Shown here: piece by piece, positions 41,023 through 50,431 of the stretch
Numbering within the stretch: the stretch's first letter is position 1
Layout: each line of letters starts with the position of its first letter
Assembly (NCBI GenBank): GCA_902782225.1
Contig: CACZMF010000013.1
Location: 1 to 61,299 of the forward strand
Source: an uncultured Bacteroidia bacterium
GTDB taxonomy: Bacteria; Bacteroidota; Bacteroidia; Bacteroidales; UBA932
Direction: 5' to 3'
DNA length: 61,299 nucleotides
Made by a program: the position numbers and the translations under genes
Notes under the pieces: generated by a model
What the model was told of the DNA's origin: nothing
The model's input: the letters and a program-made list of their open reading frames with translations, nothing else
Databases searched by the model: none

Positions 41023-41808
41023 ATGGGTAAAGTAATAGCTATAGCGAACCAGAAGGGAGGCGTAGGCAAGACCACCACGGCCATCAACCTCGCCGCATCC
41101 CTTGCCGCTTTGGAGAAGAAAGTGCTGATCATCGACGCCGACCCCCAGGCCAACACCACCTCCGGACTGAATTTTTCCCCGGACGATGACCGGCACAGAA
41201 GCCTGTACGAGCTTATGGAAGGCAGCATTTCCGTCGAGGACGCACTGATCCAGACGGAGATGGCCGGACTTCATATGATACCGTCCCACATCAACCTTGT
41301 GGGTATCGAAATAGAAATGATCAACGAGGAGGACCGTGAATCCAAGCTTCGCAAGGCCATAGCCCCGATCCGGGACGCCTATGACTACATCATCATCGAT
41401 TGTTCCCCCTCGCTCGGCATCATCACCGTGAACACCCTGACAGCCGCCGATTCCGTCATCATCCCGGTGCAGCCCGAGTTTTTCGCCCTCGAAGGTCTCG
41501 GCAAGCTGCTGCAGACCATACGCATCATCCAGAACGGACTCAATCCCGCGCTGACCATCGAAGGTTTCGTCGTGACCATGTTCGACGGCCGCACAAAAGT
41601 CCACCAGCAGGTGCTTGCCGAGCTTCGCGAGCACTTCAAGGACCTCGTGTTCAAAACCGTGATACAGCGCAACATACGTCTCAGCGAGGCGCCTTCCCAC
41701 GGCAAGCCTGTGCTGCTTTATGAGATTTCCTGCACCGGCTCCTCCAACTATCTGAACCTTGCGTCCGAGCTGCTCGAGCGCAACGGCGACAAAGCAAAAG
41801 AAGTATGA
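41023..41808 (+). CDS. parA: Chromosome partitioning ATPase ParA (Soj)
   Basis: A 261-residue ParA/MinD-family ATPase of the chromosome segregation type. The deviant Walker A is IAIANQKGGVGKTTTAINLAASL, and further motifs are VLIIDADPQANTTSGL and YDYIIIDCSPSLGIITVN. There is no N-terminal DNA-binding extension, as in chromosomal ParAs. ATG 41023 is used because the -7 box ends at 41016. Its stop overlaps parB as ATGA. It drives ParB-parS complexes along the nucleoid. Confidence 0.95.
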   Translation: MGKVIAIANQKGGVGKTTTAINLAASLAALEKKVLIIDADPQANTTSGLNFSPDDDRHRSLYELMEGSISVEDALIQTEMAGLHMIPSHINLVGIEIEMINEEDRESKLRKAIAPIRDAYDYIIIDCSPSLGIITVNTLTAADSVIIPVQPEFFALEGLGKLLQTIRIIQNGLNPALTIEGFVVTMFDGRTKVHQQVLAELREHFKDLVFKTVIQRNIRLSEAPSHGKPVLLYEISCTGSSNYLNLASELLERNGDKAKEV

Positions 41809-42737
41809 GCAACAAACAAAGAGGCCTTGGCAGGGGACTTGAAGCCCTGATGGGTTCCGTCCCCACAGCGGACCAGTTCCGCAAGCCTGTAGGCTACATC
41901 AATAAAGAAATCGCCGGTGCGCGCCCCGTTTCCGAGGCGGACATACTCCGGATTCCGATGGACCTGATCGAAGCAAATCCTTTCCAGCCCCGGTCCAATT
42001 TCGACCCGGATGCCCTGGATGAACTTGCGGCCTCCATCCGCGCCCTCGGCCTTATCCAGCCCATCACCGTGCGCCGCATTGCATCCGGCAACTACCAGAT
42101 TATCAGCGGCGAGCGCCGTTTCAGGGCCTGCCGCCTGGCCGGCATGACCATGATCCCAGCCTACGTGCGCGAAGCCTCCGACCAGGGTATGCTCGAGATG
42201 GCCATAGTGGAAAACATCCAGCGCCAGGATCTCGATCCCATCGAAGTAGCCCTGAGTTTCCAGCGCCTCATCGACGAGTGTTCCCTGACCCAGGAGCAGA
42301 TGGCCGACAGGGTGGGGAAGAAGCGCGCCACGGTGACCAACGCCCTGCGCCTGCTGAAGCTCCCGGTGAAAGTGCAGCACGACCTGAAAGTCGGCCTGAT
42401 TTCTCCAGGTCACGCAAAGGCTCTCCTCGGAATAGAAGATCCAGTGCTGCAGGTCCGCCTGTGCGATATGGTCATCACCCAGAGGCTTTCCGTCCGCGAG
42501 CTTGAAGACCTGGTGCGCAGGTGCAAGTCCGGAGAAGTGCCGAAAGTACCTGTCAAAAAGCCGGAAGAGCCCCTTCCGGAGCACTATAACCGCCTCCTGT
42601 CCCGGGTCGGCAAATTTTTTGCGCAGGACATATCCCTGAAAAGAAATGCTTCCGGCAAGGGCTCGATGACCATACGCTTCGCTTCCGACAACGAAGTCGA
42701 CGCATTCCTACGTGCCCTTGAAGAAGCCGGCATCTGA
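41805..42737 (+). CDS. parB: Chromosome partitioning protein ParB (Spo0J)
   Basis: A 310-residue ParB. The N-terminal GRGLEALMG tail touches ParA. The ParB CTPase/nuclease-like domain has NPFQPRSNFDPDALDELAASI and IISGERRFRACRLAGMTMIPAYV with the GERRxxA box. A helix-turn-helix follows (SLTQEQMADRVGKKRATVTNALRLLKLP), and the C-terminus is the dimer domain. No obvious parS 16-mer was noticed in the window. The next gene begins on the last base of its stop codon. Confidence 0.95.
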   Translation: MSNKQRGLGRGLEALMGSVPTADQFRKPVGYINKEIAGARPVSEADILRIPMDLIEANPFQPRSNFDPDALDELAASIRALGLIQPITVRRIASGNYQIISGERRFRACRLAGMTMIPAYVREASDQGMLEMAIVENIQRQDLDPIEVALSFQRLIDECSLTQEQMADRVGKKRATVTNALRLLKLPVKVQHDLKVGLISPGHAKALLGIEDPVLQVRLCDMVITQRLSVRELEDLVRRCKSGEVPKVPVKKPEEPLPEHYNRLLSRVGKFFAQDISLKRNASGKGSMTIRFASDNEVDAFLRALEEAGI

Positions 42738-43603
42738 TGAAGAGGACAATTATCACCATCATCCTGCTCTTTGCAGCCCTGGGGGCCTCCGCACAATTCC
42801 GTTCGGAGGCGTTCCAGCAGCAATACAACGACGACAAGGCAAGCCCCAAGGATTCCGTGGACGTGCTTTTCTCGTTCAAGGAATACTTTGCCGGGCTCGG
42901 GCACAAGCAGGAAATCAAGATAGGCACGATGTTCGCCGGTTCGGCGCTGGTGATAGGCGGGGAGCAGATATACAACAAGCAGTACTGGAAGCTCCCCATC
43001 GTGTACACCGGCATATTCGCCCCTCTCGGAGCCGGCATCTACTTCAACACACAGGGCAAGCACGATATAGCAAAGTACTGTTTCATCGGTGCCGGAGTGG
43101 CCTACTGGGGCACCCTTCTGGATGGTGTGATCAGCTATAAATCAGATAAATATCCTCTTCCGGGCCGGGCCACCCTCTACTCTGCGCTGTTGCCCGGGCT
43201 GGGCCAGGCCTACAACGGTGAATTCTGGAAGATTCCGATATATATAGGCGGCCTAGCCACCGCTTACTATTTCTACGACACCAACAACATCAATTACCAG
43301 CGCTACCGCCGCATCTACAAGGAGGCGACCAACAAGGAAGTGCCATACACCGGCCCCATCACTTCGGAGCAGGCCCTATACTACAGGGATGTCTTCCGAC
43401 GTTACAGGGACTATTCCATCCTTGCCATCGGGCTTGTGTACCTGCTTCAGGTCATCGACGCCAATGTGTTTTCGTATATGCATGACTTTGAAATTGCGGA
43501 CGATATGGCTATGGACGTACGCCCCGCCGTCATCATGCCCGAGACCCAGCTTGCCTTCAACCCGTCGCCTGCATTCGGCGTGAGCGTGGGATTCAAGTTC
43601 TGA
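42737..43603 (+). CDS. DUF5683 exported membrane protein
   Basis: A 288-residue protein with a signal peptide (KRTIITIILLFAALGASA) and two blocks of hydrophobic segments (TMFAGSALVIGG, WKLPIVYTGIFAPLGAGIYF, then ALLPGLGQAYNGEFWKIPIYIGGLATAYYFY). The SALLPGLGQAYNG stretch is the DUF5683 hallmark. In Bacteroidetes this gene regularly follows parB and precedes a MltD-like transglycosylase, as here, but its role is unknown. A link between segregation and the cell wall is an attractive inference. Its ATG overlaps the parB stop TGA by one base. Confidence 0.82.
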   Translation: MKRTIITIILLFAALGASAQFRSEAFQQQYNDDKASPKDSVDVLFSFKEYFAGLGHKQEIKIGTMFAGSALVIGGEQIYNKQYWKLPIVYTGIFAPLGAGIYFNTQGKHDIAKYCFIGAGVAYWGTLLDGVISYKSDKYPLPGRATLYSALLPGLGQAYNGEFWKIPIYIGGLATAYYFYDTNNINYQRYRRIYKEATNKEVPYTGPITSEQALYYRDVFRRYRDYSILAIGLVYLLQVIDANVFSYMHDFEIADDMAMDVRPAVIMPETQLAFNPSPAFGVSVGFKF

Positions 43604-43606
43604 CAA

Positions 43607-45007
43607 ATGAAACGCTTCCTGTCCCTTGTCCTGATGATGCTGATGCTTGTGCCTGGCGCAGCCCCGGCACAGAACCGGCCTCAGCGGGACGGGAAACAGA
43701 AGGACAGGGAGAATGCCGCGCTGCGGCGTCAGGTGGATTCACTTAAAGCGCTTGTGGACAGCCTCAGGGCCGTTGTGACAGCCACTCCCGATATTGCCGA
43801 GGCGCTGGAAGAGGGAAACGATGTCCCAGCTTCCGCAGCGCGCCCAATGGACTACACTCCGGAAGTGACCGACAGCCTGCTGACTATCTGGTACAAAAGC
43901 AATTTCAACCGGGACGGCGACAATCCTGTCTTCGACCTTGACACGGTGCGCCTCACCTCATCGGTCAGCGACAAGGAGATGATGTCGCGTCTTGCCGCGA
44001 TGAATCCTTATTTCACCCTGCCTTTCAATGAGGTGACCAAGAACTACATGGTCCATTATGCGGAGAAGCGGGGCAAGGCGATGCGCCAGGCAATGGGACT
44101 GAGCACCTACTATTTCCCCATTTTCGAGGAAGTGTTCCGCAAGCACGGACTGCCGATGGAATTGAAATACCTTGCCGTGGTCGAGTCTATGCTCAGGCCA
44201 ACTGCAACCTCCCGGGCCGGGGCCAAGGGCATATGGCAGTTTATGTACAGGACGGCACGCGCCTACGACCTCAGGATCGATTCCTTCGTAGATGAACGGA
44301 TGGATGTTGAGAAATCTACGGAAGCGGCAGCTCGTTATCTCAAGAGCCTGTACTCTATGCTTGGCGACTGGCCGCTTGCCGTCAGCGCCTATAACTGCGG
44401 CGCAGGAAACGTCAACAAGGCAATACGCAGGGCTGGTGGCAAGCGGGATTTCTGGTCGGTCTATCCCTATCTTCCAAGAGAGACCAGGGGCTATATGCCT
44501 GCCTTTGTGGGCGTCATGTATGCCTTTGCATGGAGCGGCGACTATGGCCTTACGCCGGATGAAGTGGGGCTGCCAGGGCAGACAGACACATTTGAAGTGC
44601 ACCGCAACCTCCATTTCAGGCAGATCCAGGAAGTGGTGGGCGTGCCGCTTGAGGAATTGCAGTACCTCAATCCAGAGTATTACAACGATATAGTTCCGGG
44701 TGCCGGGGGTAAATGCCCGGTCACGATTCCATACGACTATAGTGCTGCGTGGCTGGCAGCCGACCAGGATTCCCTCTATCTCCACAATGCCGCCAAATAC
44801 CTTTCGGAACAGGTGATCAAGGATATCTCGGAAGGGAAGTCAGCCGGCGGCGGGGGAGGCGGCGCCAGGGCATGCCACACCGTCAGGAGCGGGGATACAC
44901 TCAGCCATATAGCGCGCCGCTACCACGTGAGTGTCAAGCAGTTGATGAACTGGAACCACCTGCGTTCCGACCGACTCTCCATCGGCCAGAAAATCTATAT
45001 CTACTAG
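43607..45007 (+). CDS. mltD: Membrane-bound lytic murein transglycosylase D-like, with LysM
   Basis: A 466-residue exported lytic transglycosylase that cleaves peptidoglycan. A signal peptide (RFLSLVLMMLMLVPGAAPAQ) is followed by a short coiled coil (RRQVDSLKALVDSLRAVV). The SLT domain has LKYLAVVESMLRPTATSRAGAKGIWQFM with the catalytic Glu, and VSAYNCGAGNVNKAIRRAGG. A Gly-rich linker (near 415) leads to one LysM repeat at the end (CHTVRSGDTLSHIARRYHVSVKQLMNWNHL). It starts 4 bases after the DUF5683 gene and so belongs to the parAB operon. Confidence 0.92.
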   Translation: MKRFLSLVLMMLMLVPGAAPAQNRPQRDGKQKDRENAALRRQVDSLKALVDSLRAVVTATPDIAEALEEGNDVPASAARPMDYTPEVTDSLLTIWYKSNFNRDGDNPVFDLDTVRLTSSVSDKEMMSRLAAMNPYFTLPFNEVTKNYMVHYAEKRGKAMRQAMGLSTYYFPIFEEVFRKHGLPMELKYLAVVESMLRPTATSRAGAKGIWQFMYRTARAYDLRIDSFVDERMDVEKSTEAAARYLKSLYSMLGDWPLAVSAYNCGAGNVNKAIRRAGGKRDFWSVYPYLPRETRGYMPAFVGVMYAFAWSGDYGLTPDEVGLPGQTDTFEVHRNLHFRQIQEVVGVPLEELQYLNPEYYNDIVPGAGGKCPVTIPYDYSAAWLAADQDSLYLHNAAKYLSEQVIKDISEGKSAGGGGGGARACHTVRSGDTLSHIARRYHVSVKQLMNWNHLRSDRLSIGQKIYIY

Positions 45008-45014
45008 CTGATCG

Positions 45015-46313
45015 CTACACCACTTTCAGGAAGTGCGGGCCGAAGCGCTCGAATGCTTCGCGCTCCAGCATTTCGCGGTCGTCCGGATGCGCGATACTGA
45101 TCAGCAGCCTGGCGCGCTCCTGGAGGCTGCGGCCATAGAGGTCCACCGCGCCGTATTCCGTGACGATCCAGTGGGCGTCTGCGCGCGGAGTCACAATGCC
45201 GCCTCCGGGGTTGATCGTGCTGACTATCTTGTTCTTGCCCTTGTTGGTGCGGGAGGCGAATGCCGTGATGCTCTTGCCACCTTCAGACATCGATGCGCCG
45301 CGGACGAACTCCACCTGCCCGCCGGTGCCGCTGAAAATACGCATACCTATGCTGTCGGCGCTGATCTGGCCGGTCAGGTCCACTTCAGTGGCGCTGTTGA
45401 TGGCCTTCATCTTGTGGTTGCGGGAGATCACCCAGGGATCGTTGGTGTAGGTGATGTCACGCATCAGCACGTCGGGGTTGTGGTCTATGAATGAGTAAAC
45501 CTCCTGGGAACCGAGCAGGAAGGAAGCGACAACCTTGCCGTTGTCGATCTGCTTGCAGGAACCGTTGATTACGCCTTTTTTGATGAGGCGAAGCAGGCCG
45601 TCGGCGAACATTTCCGTGTGGAGGCCAAGGTTCTTGTGGCCGCCAAGCTGGGAAGCAAGGGCGTTGGGAAGCGCTCCGATGCCCATCTGGAGGCAGTCTC
45701 CGTCTTCCACGAGGGCGGCACAGTTACGGCCTATCTGCATTTCGGTGGGAGTCGGTTCGGCAAAGTTCGCTGTCACCAACGGGGCGTCGTCCTGCACCAG
45801 ATAGTCGAAAGACTCGAGCGGTATCAGGTCGCCGTAGGCGAAAGGAACGTTGGGATTGATCACGCCTATGACAAGGTCGGCAGTCTGGATGGCCGCCACG
45901 GAACAGTCCACGGAAGTGCCGAGCGACACGCGCCCTTCTGCGTCGGGCAGGGAGACATTCACCAGGGCGGCCCCCAGCTTGATGGCTCCGCTCTTGTAGA
46001 GGCGGGGAGTCTCGCCCAGATGCACGGGCGTGTAGTCGGCATAGCCCGCATTGACGTTGGCACGCACGTTGGGGCCCACGAAGAAGCCCTGCTCGAAGAA
46101 AATGCCCTCATACTTGGGCTCGCTGTATGGAGCCGGGCCTTCGGTATGGAAATGGTGGAAGTGCAGGTCCGTCACGTCCCCTGCGTCAGCCCTCCTGACG
46201 AGGGCCTGGATAAGACAGTGGGGGACACTTGCAACGCTGCTGAGGTGGATATGGCAGTGGGACGGGATGTGGCTCACGGCCTCATCGGGAGTGACGAATC
46301 GAATATCCTTCAT
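45015..46313 (-). CDS. Acetyl-CoA hydrolase/transferase family (4-hydroxybutyrate CoA-transferase-like)
   Basis: A 432-residue family I CoA-transferase. Motifs are the EPKYEGIFFEQGFFVGPNVRANVNAGYADYTPVHLGETP N-terminal domain and QMGIGALPNALASQLGGHKNLGLHTEMFADGLLRLI with the catalytic Glu. GTGGQVEFVRGASMSEGGKSITAF and IVTEYGAVDLYGRSLQERARLLI follow. Its length and sequence fit the acetyl-CoA:acyl transferases used in butyrate, 4-hydroxybutyrate or acetate exchange; the exact acyl group cannot be read. A -7 box ends 8 bases before its ATG. The gene stands alone, convergent with mltD across 7 bases. Confidence 0.85.
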   Translation of the reverse strand: MKDIRFVTPDEAVSHIPSHCHIHLSSVASVPHCLIQALVRRADAGDVTDLHFHHFHTEGPAPYSEPKYEGIFFEQGFFVGPNVRANVNAGYADYTPVHLGETPRLYKSGAIKLGAALVNVSLPDAEGRVSLGTSVDCSVAAIQTADLVIGVINPNVPFAYGDLIPLESFDYLVQDDAPLVTANFAEPTPTEMQIGRNCAALVEDGDCLQMGIGALPNALASQLGGHKNLGLHTEMFADGLLRLIKKGVINGSCKQIDNGKVVASFLLGSQEVYSFIDHNPDVLMRDITYTNDPWVISRNHKMKAINSATEVDLTGQISADSIGMRIFSGTGGQVEFVRGASMSEGGKSITAFASRTNKGKNKIVSTINPGGGIVTPRADAHWIVTEYGAVDLYGRSLQERARLLISIAHPDDREMLEREAFERFGPHFLKVV

Positions 46314-46321
46314 AACGGGTG

Positions 46322-46329
46322 CAAAGATA
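46322..46329 (-). promoter_or_regulatory. -7 box for the CoA-transferase gene
   Basis: TATCTTTG on the minus strand followed by C ends 8 bases before the ATG at 46313, predicting a very short leader. Confidence 0.5.
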
Positions 46330-46350
46330 CGAAATACTTGCGATTATCCG

Positions 46351-48309
46351 TCATTGTTCCTTATTCAAATCGTATTTGCGTATCAGGGCGCTGATTTCCG
46401 GATCAAGATTGCCCCGGTGGACGTAGGAAGGCTCCTGAGCACAGGCGTGGATATAGCATTGCACGGCATTCTTTTCGTCGCCCTCGCGGGAGTACAGGAT
46501 AGCCAGAAGGTAGTTGACAGCTCCCGTGGTCTCGAGTCCGCGGAGTATCTCCATGGCGGACGAGTTGCGGTCGAGGGCCACATAGGCGACTGCCGTGTTG
46601 AAGTCTTTGTAGGGCTGCAGAAGCTTCAGGGCTTCCTCATAATCGTGGTCGCGAAGGCACTGTACGCCACGCATATAGACAGTATCAAGCTCCGTGGTGT
46701 GGATGGTGTCCTTGACCATGCCCTTGCGGTGCAGGAAGAAATTGAATTTGACAATTCTCAGGCGGGGATATAGCTTCTCCCGCAGGTAGCGGTAGTGGGG
46801 AGTGCGGGAAAGTTGCTTTTCCCGCATGTCGGGGTCGATGTTGAGACCGGCTATGCGGGCGTATTCTTTCTTCGCAGCATCTTTCAATCCCTCATCGCTC
46901 TCCACAAGGAAATCCAGCATCTGCCAGTTCTCCCCGCCGCTGCGGCTCTTGAATGAAATCTCGGTTGGTTTCTGAATTTCCAGCGCCTCGTCTCCAAGAG
47001 AGAGTACCACTCCGGCCTCCCTGGAGAGGGAGTCTCTCAAATGTGACGCATATCGGGCAAAATATTCGGACGCCGCCTTTGCGCGCCTCTCCGACAAGGC
47101 TTCATTGCTCTTTTTCTGGCCCTCAGGCGACGCAAAAGCTTCGACGCAGATGGAGTCTAGCTCGAAGGTCTCGTTGACCAGCAGCTCGCGGAAATTGCCT
47201 TTTATGCGGCCGATTTCGCCCGGATTGTTGCCCAGCGAAGGGTCTATGTTCGCCTTGCCCTGCGGGAATTCTATGTAGCAGGCCGTGTTGGCTTCCACCT
47301 TCCTCTCGATAATCTTCTTGAGATAGCGTTCGCTTCCGTCGGCAAGGCCGGAAATCGAAGATATGTAGAAGGTCAGCGGCTCGCTGCGGGGAATGGTATA
47401 AATGCGCCTGCCCTGCTCCTTGATATCGCCTGAGAGCACGATTTCAACCCGGCGCAGCTTGGGACGAGTGTTGATCGTCTGGACATAGTTGTAGATGAAG
47501 TCGCCGTCCGCATTCTGCAGCACGGTGTCGAGCCTTATTCCTTCGGTGATGATAGGCGCCTTGACGAAACGGTGGTACATCAGTTCCTTCCGGCCGGCGC
47601 GGCGCCTGTTCCAGCGTTTCCAAAGCTGCCACGTGTAATGCTCTACTGCCTGCCGTTCCGTCACGCCGTAGGCCGACGCAAACTGCTCGTCAGAAACGTA
47701 GGTGGTGTCGTTACGAAATGCATACACCTCGGGGATATTGCGCTCGAGGAATATTTCAAGGGCTCCGAGGTTGATGAAACGGGTGGTGTCGGTTATGATT
47801 GAATTGAGGAAGCGCCGGTACTGTTCGTAGCCCCTCAGCTGGGCCTTGCGGTAGTCGCGTCCGGTGATGATCACTGGATCCAGACGAAGCGAATCGCCGA
47901 GTATATACATATCCGGGTCAAGGCGCAGCTGCCAGCGGCTGTCCTGCATGTCCCTGGGCACAATGACCTGGAACTCCAGGTCCACCCGCCCCCGCCGTTC
48001 GGCCACGTTACGGAAGCGGGCCGTCACGACAGCCGCCTCCAGGCGCTCCGTTGCGACCATTTCTCCGTCTTCATCCCGGATAGCGTTCATTATCAGCATC
48101 TCATGACCTTCGAAGTCCACGATCTGGAGAGTGTCGCGGGTCTTCTCCGGTATTTTGATTTCGCGTGTAGGCAGGCTGGAATCAGACGGGAGAGCAAGAC
48201 GTGCCTGCATTTCGCCGGCTCTTATCTGCTCAATTTTTTTGTGGGTGCCACAGGCAGCCGCAGCAATGGCAAGGGTGCTGCACAGCCCTATGAACTTCAG
48301 GTTTTTCAT
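46351..48309 (-). CDS. Large Bacteroidetes lipoprotein with OmpA-like segment and C-terminal repeat region
   Basis: A 652-residue lipoprotein (signal KNLKFIGLCSTLAIAAAACGTH, lipobox AAAC near 20). The N-terminal half is beta-rich. A region near residues 345-450 (YIEFPQGKANIDPSLGNNPGEIGRIKG, then LDSICVEAFASPEGQKKSNEALSERRAKAASEYF) resembles an OmpA-C peptidoglycan-binding domain with the F...S.E G...N..LS..RA pattern. The last 130 residues contain TPR-like helices (CLRDHDYEEALKLLQPYKDFNTAVAYVAL). The conserved acid and arginine of OmpA-C are only partly evident, so peptidoglycan binding is tentative. It stands alone; the nearest -7-like box (CATATTTG) ends 4 bases before the ATG. Confidence 0.65.
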   Translation of the reverse strand: MKNLKFIGLCSTLAIAAAACGTHKKIEQIRAGEMQARLALPSDSSLPTREIKIPEKTRDTLQIVDFEGHEMLIMNAIRDEDGEMVATERLEAAVVTARFRNVAERRGRVDLEFQVIVPRDMQDSRWQLRLDPDMYILGDSLRLDPVIITGRDYRKAQLRGYEQYRRFLNSIITDTTRFINLGALEIFLERNIPEVYAFRNDTTYVSDEQFASAYGVTERQAVEHYTWQLWKRWNRRRAGRKELMYHRFVKAPIITEGIRLDTVLQNADGDFIYNYVQTINTRPKLRRVEIVLSGDIKEQGRRIYTIPRSEPLTFYISSISGLADGSERYLKKIIERKVEANTACYIEFPQGKANIDPSLGNNPGEIGRIKGNFRELLVNETFELDSICVEAFASPEGQKKSNEALSERRAKAASEYFARYASHLRDSLSREAGVVLSLGDEALEIQKPTEISFKSRSGGENWQMLDFLVESDEGLKDAAKKEYARIAGLNIDPDMREKQLSRTPHYRYLREKLYPRLRIVKFNFFLHRKGMVKDTIHTTELDTVYMRGVQCLRDHDYEEALKLLQPYKDFNTAVAYVALDRNSSAMEILRGLETTGAVNYLLAILYSREGDEKNAVQCYIHACAQEPSYVHRGNLDPEISALIRKYDLNKEQ

Positions 48310-48504
48310 GCTGCAAATATGGACGGCAAAAACATGAAGTCCAAGGAACCGAAAAAAACAGCAATCTTTTTATACGATTTTTAAAGGATGCGGCCACTTC
48401 CTAAAGAATCCGGACAGTCTTTTTTAAAGTGTAAATCTTTTTTTACATAAAAAAGGGGCGGGGATCATCGCTGATTCCCGCCCGATAAAACAAATGGTAG
48501 AGGA
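48310..48504. other. Intergenic region between the large lipoprotein gene and gapA
   Basis: No gene is seen. It is AT-rich. It holds the -7-like box for the lipoprotein gene at its left end, a small TGTAAA/TTTACA stem (48430-48447) in the middle and the gapA terminator at its right end. Confidence 0.5.
48449..48483 (-). terminator. Intrinsic terminator of gapA
   Basis: On the minus strand GGGCGGGAATC and GATCCCCGCCC form a strong GC stem (48456-48483) followed by a run of six T (complement of 48449-48454), about 20 bases after the gapA stop. Confidence 0.8.
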
Positions 48505-49582
<1,078 letters not shown>

Positions 49583-49590
49583 TATATTTG
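49583..49590 (+). promoter_or_regulatory. -7 box for surE
   Basis: TATATTTG followed by C ends 10 bases before ATG 49601. It lies just upstream of and opposed to the gapA -33 element, so the two promoters share the same 30 bases. Confidence 0.5.
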
Positions 49591-49600
49591 CAGAAAAAAG

Positions 49601-50431
49601 ATGAGGATTCTGATCACAAACGACGACGGCTACGAATCCAGGGGCATCGAAGCTCTGGCACGCGTTGCCCGTCAGTTCGGACAAATACTTGTTGTCGCGC
49701 CCAAAACTGTCCAGAGCGGCATGTCCATGGCCGTGTCCATGGGCTACAAGCCTATTGCCGCAAGGAAGGTTTACACTCTTCCCGGAGAAGACTGGTGGTA
49801 TCTGGACGGCACTCCTTCGAGTTGCGTCAAATTCGGTCTGGACAATGTGATGTATCCTGAGAAGCCGGATCTGGTGCTGAGCGGAATAAACCACGGAAGC
49901 AACGCAGCGACGGCTGCACTCTATTCAGGCACCGTCGGCGCTGCCATGGAAGCGGCCCTGAACGGCATTCCGGCCATCGCAGTGAGCCTTGATGATTTCC
50001 GCTCCGACGCCGATTTCTCCGCAATCGAGCAGCTCCTTCCCGGGATACTCACCAAGCTCATCAGTAACTTCAACCCCCGCCCGGGAAGCATCTACAACAT
50101 CAATTTCCCGGCAATTCCGGCATCGCAGATAATCGGAGTCCGAGCCACCCGCATGGGCATGGCGCACTGGGAGCACGAATACCTGCCCTATGGTCCCGAA
50201 TTCCTTTTCGAGCGCGGCCATGCTCCCTCCAGGAGCGATGTCGAGTATGTCGAGAACAAACATCCCGACGAAGAACTGGTCGTCATGGCCGGCGATTTCG
50301 TGGATGACGAAAAGGGCAAGGGCGAGCTGGCTGACCATGTGCTTATGGAACAGGGCTACATAGTCGTGACCCCTCTGAATATCGACCACACCGACAATGC
50401 GGAACTGAAACGCCTATGCGATATTATCTGA
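49601..50431 (+). CDS. surE: 5'/3'-nucleotidase SurE
   Basis: A 276-residue SurE nucleotidase, which removes phosphate from nucleoside monophosphates in stationary phase. RILITNDDGYESRGIEALARVAR carries the metal-binding NDDG motif. YLDGTPSSCVKFGL, LVLSGINHGSNAATAALYSGTVGAAMEAAL and INFPAIPASQI are the other conserved blocks. Length is normal. lpxB begins 16 bases before its stop, so the two are co-translated. Confidence 0.95.
   Translation: MRILITNDDGYESRGIEALARVARQFGQILVVAPKTVQSGMSMAVSMGYKPIAARKVYTLPGEDWWYLDGTPSSCVKFGLDNVMYPEKPDLVLSGINHGSNAATAALYSGTVGAAMEAALNGIPAIAVSLDDFRSDADFSAIEQLLPGILTKLISNFNPRPGSIYNINFPAIPASQIIGVRATRMGMAHWEHEYLPYGPEFLFERGHAPSRSDVEYVENKHPDEELVVMAGDFVDDEKGKGELADHVLMEQGYIVVTPLNIDHTDNAELKRLCDII

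Noticed and set aside
41023-42737. A parS centromere site near parA and parB
   Set aside because: No TGTTTCACGTGAAACA-like 16-mer was noticed in or around the genes by eye, so no site is annotated.
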